Source of the DNA: Flavobacterium enshiense | GTDB taxonomy: Bacteria > Bacteroidota > Bacteroidia > Flavobacteriales > Flavobacteriaceae | Direction: 5' to 3' | NCBI RefSeq assembly: GCF_022836875.1 | Contig: NZ_CP090376.1 | Coordinates: forward strand, 1,178,001-1,242,000 | Length of the DNA: 64,000 nucleotides | Position numbers and translations under genes: made by a program | In this document: piece by piece, positions 62,190 through 64,000 of the stretch | How positions within the stretch are numbered: position 1 is the first letter of the stretch | How the letters are laid out: each line of letters starts with the position of its first letter | Notes under the pieces: model-generated | What the model was told of the DNA's origin: nothing | Databases searched by the model: none | What the model saw: only the letters and a program-made list of their open reading frames with translations

Positions 62190-63728
62190 ATGAAAAAACA
62201 TTTACTATCATTATCAATACTCTTATCGGTTATTTGTGGTTATGCGCAGCCTTCAAGTTGGCAGAAATCTTTGGGAGGTAGTGACTTAGATGAGGTGATA
62301 TCAATACAGCAGACTACTGATGGAGGCTACATAATGGCTGGATTCACTTATTCAAATGATGCTGATGTTATTGGGAATCATGGCGAATTTGATTCTTGGA
62401 TAGTTAAACTGACCAATACAGGAAGTATCGAATGGCAGAAATCTTTAGGTGGTACTGGGCGTGATTATGCGTGTTCAATAGAGCAAACTACTGATGGAGG
62501 CTACATAATTGCTGGAGGATCTAATTTAAATGATGGTGATGTTACCGGGAATCATGGTGGTAACGATTGCTGGATAGTTAAACTGAGCAATACGGGAAGT
62601 ATCCAATGGCAGAAATCTTTAGGCGGTACTGACTATGATTATGCGAATTCAATACAGCAAACTAGTGATGGAGGCTACATAATGGCTGGATACACTGGTT
62701 CAAATGATGGTGATTTTAACGGAAATCATGGTAGTAATGATTACTGGATAGTTAAACTGACCAATACGGGAAGTATAGAATGGCAGAAATCTTTAGGTGG
62801 CAGTTATAGTGATGAGGCAAGATCAATACGGCAAACTACCGACGGTGGGTATATCATTGCAGGATCCTCTTATTCGATTAATGGTGATGTTACTGGAAAT
62901 CATGGTCAATCCGATTATTGGGTTGTTAAACTGACCAATACTGGAAGTATCCAATGGCAGAAATGTTTAGGTGGGTCTGGCTGGGATCATGCTAATTCAA
63001 TCCAGCAAACTACTGATGGAGGCTACATAATTGCTGGATCCACTCAGTCAAATAATGGAGATGTTAACGGAAATCATGGATTATCTGATTCTTGGATAGT
63101 TAAACTTTCCAATTCGGGAAGTATCCAATGGCAGAAATGTTTGGGTGGTATTGGGGATGATGATCCGTATTCAATAGTGCAAACTCCCGATGGAGGCTAC
63201 ATAATTGCTGGATCCACTCGTTCAAATGATGGTGATGTTACCGGAAATCATGGTCTATCCGATTATTGGATAGTTAAACTGACCAATACGGGAAGTATCC
63301 AATGGCAGAAATGTTTAGGTGGTACTGGGGTTGATTATGCGAATTCAATACAGCAAACTACTGATGGAGGATACATAATTGCAGGATACACTGAGTCAAA
63401 TGATGGCAATGTTACCGGGAATCATGGTGGTTCTGATGCCTGGATAATCAAACTACTAAGTGACGGTACATTAAGCACAAACGAATCAAGCACTGAAAAC
63501 CTGATTAGTGTGTATCCAAACCCCGCCAACAATGAAATACATTTAAATGCAAAGGAAAATACGCTTGGTATGCGCTACACGCTCTACGATCATTTGGGAA
63601 GAGCTGTTATGTCAGGAAAACTAGAGGAACAGGATTCCACTATAGTAACCAGCCATCTTTCCAAGGGGGTTTATATTCTAAGCATAGGCGACAAAATCAA
63701 AACAAACAGAAAGATTATAAAGGAATAG
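62190..63728 (+). CDS. T9SS-sorted protein with seven 58-residue repeats
   Basis: 512 residues. Signal peptide (MKKHLLSLSILLSVICGYAQ); seven near-identical repeats of 58 residues (about 24-430), each following WQKSLGGxxxDxxxSIQQT, then TDGGYIIAGxTxSNDGDVxG, then NHGxxDxWIVKLTNTGSIQ; then a type A T9SS C-terminal domain (VYPNPANNEIHLNA, LYDHLGRAVMSG, SKGVYILSIGD, TNRKIIKE). The repeats probably close into a beta-propeller. Exported and surface-displayed; ligand unknown. It lies between two copies of the kmo 3' end. Confidence 0.88.
   Translation: MKKHLLSLSILLSVICGYAQPSSWQKSLGGSDLDEVISIQQTTDGGYIMAGFTYSNDADVIGNHGEFDSWIVKLTNTGSIEWQKSLGGTGRDYACSIEQTTDGGYIIAGGSNLNDGDVTGNHGGNDCWIVKLSNTGSIQWQKSLGGTDYDYANSIQQTSDGGYIMAGYTGSNDGDFNGNHGSNDYWIVKLTNTGSIEWQKSLGGSYSDEARSIRQTTDGGYIIAGSSYSINGDVTGNHGQSDYWVVKLTNTGSIQWQKCLGGSGWDHANSIQQTTDGGYIIAGSTQSNNGDVNGNHGLSDSWIVKLSNSGSIQWQKCLGGIGDDDPYSIVQTPDGGYIIAGSTRSNDGDVTGNHGLSDYWIVKLTNTGSIQWQKCLGGTGVDYANSIQQTTDGGYIIAGYTESNDGNVTGNHGGSDAWIIKLLSDGTLSTNESSTENLISVYPNPANNEIHLNAKENTLGMRYTLYDHLGRAVMSGKLEEQDSTIVTSHLSKGVYILSIGDKIKTNRKIIKE
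62259..63470 (+). repeat. Seven tandem 174-bp coding repeats
   Basis: Each unit is exactly 58 codons with strong DNA identity between units (blocks such as GGAGGCTACATAAT, AACGGGAAGTATCCAATGGC and CAGCAAACTACTGATGGAGG recur). The first three and last units vary mostly in the four residues after the Gly-Gly and in the loop before WIVKL. Identity of this level suggests recent expansion or continuing recombination between units. Confidence 0.88.
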
Positions 63729-63743
63729 TATAATTTAAAGAGC

Positions 63744-63881
63744 CTGAAAGACAAAGAAGCCTTGGCAGAAGGAGACAAGCAAAATAAAATCATGGACGAA
63801 ATTCTCGGTATGGAAAACATAGAGCAAATTTGGGAAACCGAAGTGATCGAGCAGAGAATACTGGAATTGTTAAAAAAATAA
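63744..63881 (+). pseudogene. Internally deleted 3' remnant of kmo
   Basis: Reads LKDKE directly joined to ALAEGDKQNKIMDEILGMENI and on to ILELLKK-stop. In intact kmo the two parts lie about 480 bases apart (61408 and 61893); the junction shares GAA on both sides, a microhomology deletion. The retained part is about 90% identical to kmo and the following terminator is also related. No start or upstream domain remains. Confidence 0.85.
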
Positions 63882-63906
63882 AAGAGGCATTAGTCTCTTT
63901 TTTTAT
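63877..63906. terminator. Terminator at the second copy of the kmo 3' end
   Basis: AAAAGAGGCATTAGTCTCTTTTTTT, an imperfect copy of the kmo terminator, usable by the converging cupin gene. Confidence 0.75.
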
Positions 63907-64000
63907 TCTTCGCGGTGTGCTAAATCCATACTGAAAGCCGGAGTGCAAATGGCAATGTATTCGCATGGTTCCTCGAACGGGTTGGAATACTGTACCCGAA
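63903..64000 (-). CDS. C-terminal end of a cupin-like protein (partial)
   Basis: The minus-strand frame entering from the right edge reads RVQYSNPFEEPCEYIAICTPAFSMDL then AHREE-stop. The SNPFEEPCEYIAICTPAFS wording is typical of the last strand of small cupin proteins that follow metabolic operons in Flavobacteria. The rest lies outside the window, so family assignment is tentative. A decayed copy of its tail lies directly after kmo. Confidence 0.6.
   Translation of the reverse strand, partial: RVQYSNPFEEPCEYIAICTPAFSMDLAHREE

Noticed and set aside
62259..63470. Regular repeats that could suggest a CRISPR array
   Set aside because: The 174-bp period is a coding repeat in one long frame with T9SS signals; there are no short direct repeats with unique spacers.

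Overview
The window reads as one stretch of a chromosome from the Bacteroidetes, most likely Flavobacterium or a close relative. The DNA is AT-rich. Promoters fit the flavobacterial TAnnTTTG -7 element and clear Shine-Dalgarno sites are scarce. The proteins are family signatures of that phylum: type IX secretion (T9SS) C-terminal sorting domains, GLPGLI and DUF5686 proteins, a two-component regulator with a propeller sensor, GldA of gliding motility, a fused DAHP synthase/chorismate mutase, and a MetH split into two polypeptides. I see no rRNA, tRNA, CRISPR array, transposase or prophage.

Layout. 1-3.6 kb: end of a membrane protein, then a minus-strand block with dihydrofolate reductase, a 2TM protein, a MORN/TonB-C protein, thymidylate synthase and a bifunctional-nuclease protein. 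3.9-5.7 kb: etfBA. 6.0-13.6 kb: pdhB, a DUF5686 protein, an AlkA-like glycosylase, soluble pyrophosphatase and a membrane pyrophosphatase with an unusual Cys/Met-rich tail. 13.6-21.3 kb: a T9SS protein, then a compact gene set fit to dismantle the N-glycan core (GH20 hexosaminidase, glycosylasparaginase, CutC, and a beta-mannosidase broken by one in-frame amber codon). 21.3-23.2 kb: four tandem paralogous lipoproteins. 23.2-28.6 kb: deoxynucleoside kinase, a propeller-like protein, a GLPGLI protein and its TonB-dependent-receptor-like partner.

28.8-41.8 kb is the richest part, a methionine/SAM locus. It has metK behind a SAM-II type riboswitch; an operon of two tandem small proteins and an OsmC-like protein behind two consecutive leader-peptide attenuators (Met/Cys/Trp, then Cys-rich); metX-thrA-metZ behind a Met-rich leader-peptide attenuator; and metH (two genes) plus metF behind a SAM-I riboswitch. 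Four RNA devices of at least three kinds thus sense methionine, cysteine or SAM within about 7 kb.

41.9-44.4 kb holds small envelope proteins (TPR-like, PagL-like lipid A deacylase, DUF2807) and 44.4-45.3 kb gldA. 45.4-49.5 kb is a phenylalanine/tyrosine operon (pheA, aminotransferase, tyrA, DAHP synthase-chorismate mutase) behind a Phe/Tyr-rich leader-peptide attenuator built like the methionine ones. 49.6-52.6 kb holds rsgA, dtd, a MazG-like gene and aroA; 52.6-56.3 kb a LytTR response regulator and its sensor kinase; 56.9 kb queA. 58.2-62.0 kb is a kynurenine block (kynU, a ureohydrolase-family gene, kmo). The window ends with a T9SS repeat protein lodged between two copies of the kmo 3' end, and the end of a convergent cupin gene.

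The most interesting theme is the set of four classical-looking ribosome-mediated attenuators, each with a biased leader peptide and mutually exclusive hairpins, alongside two SAM riboswitch classes. All functions are inferred from sequence reading alone; no database search was run.
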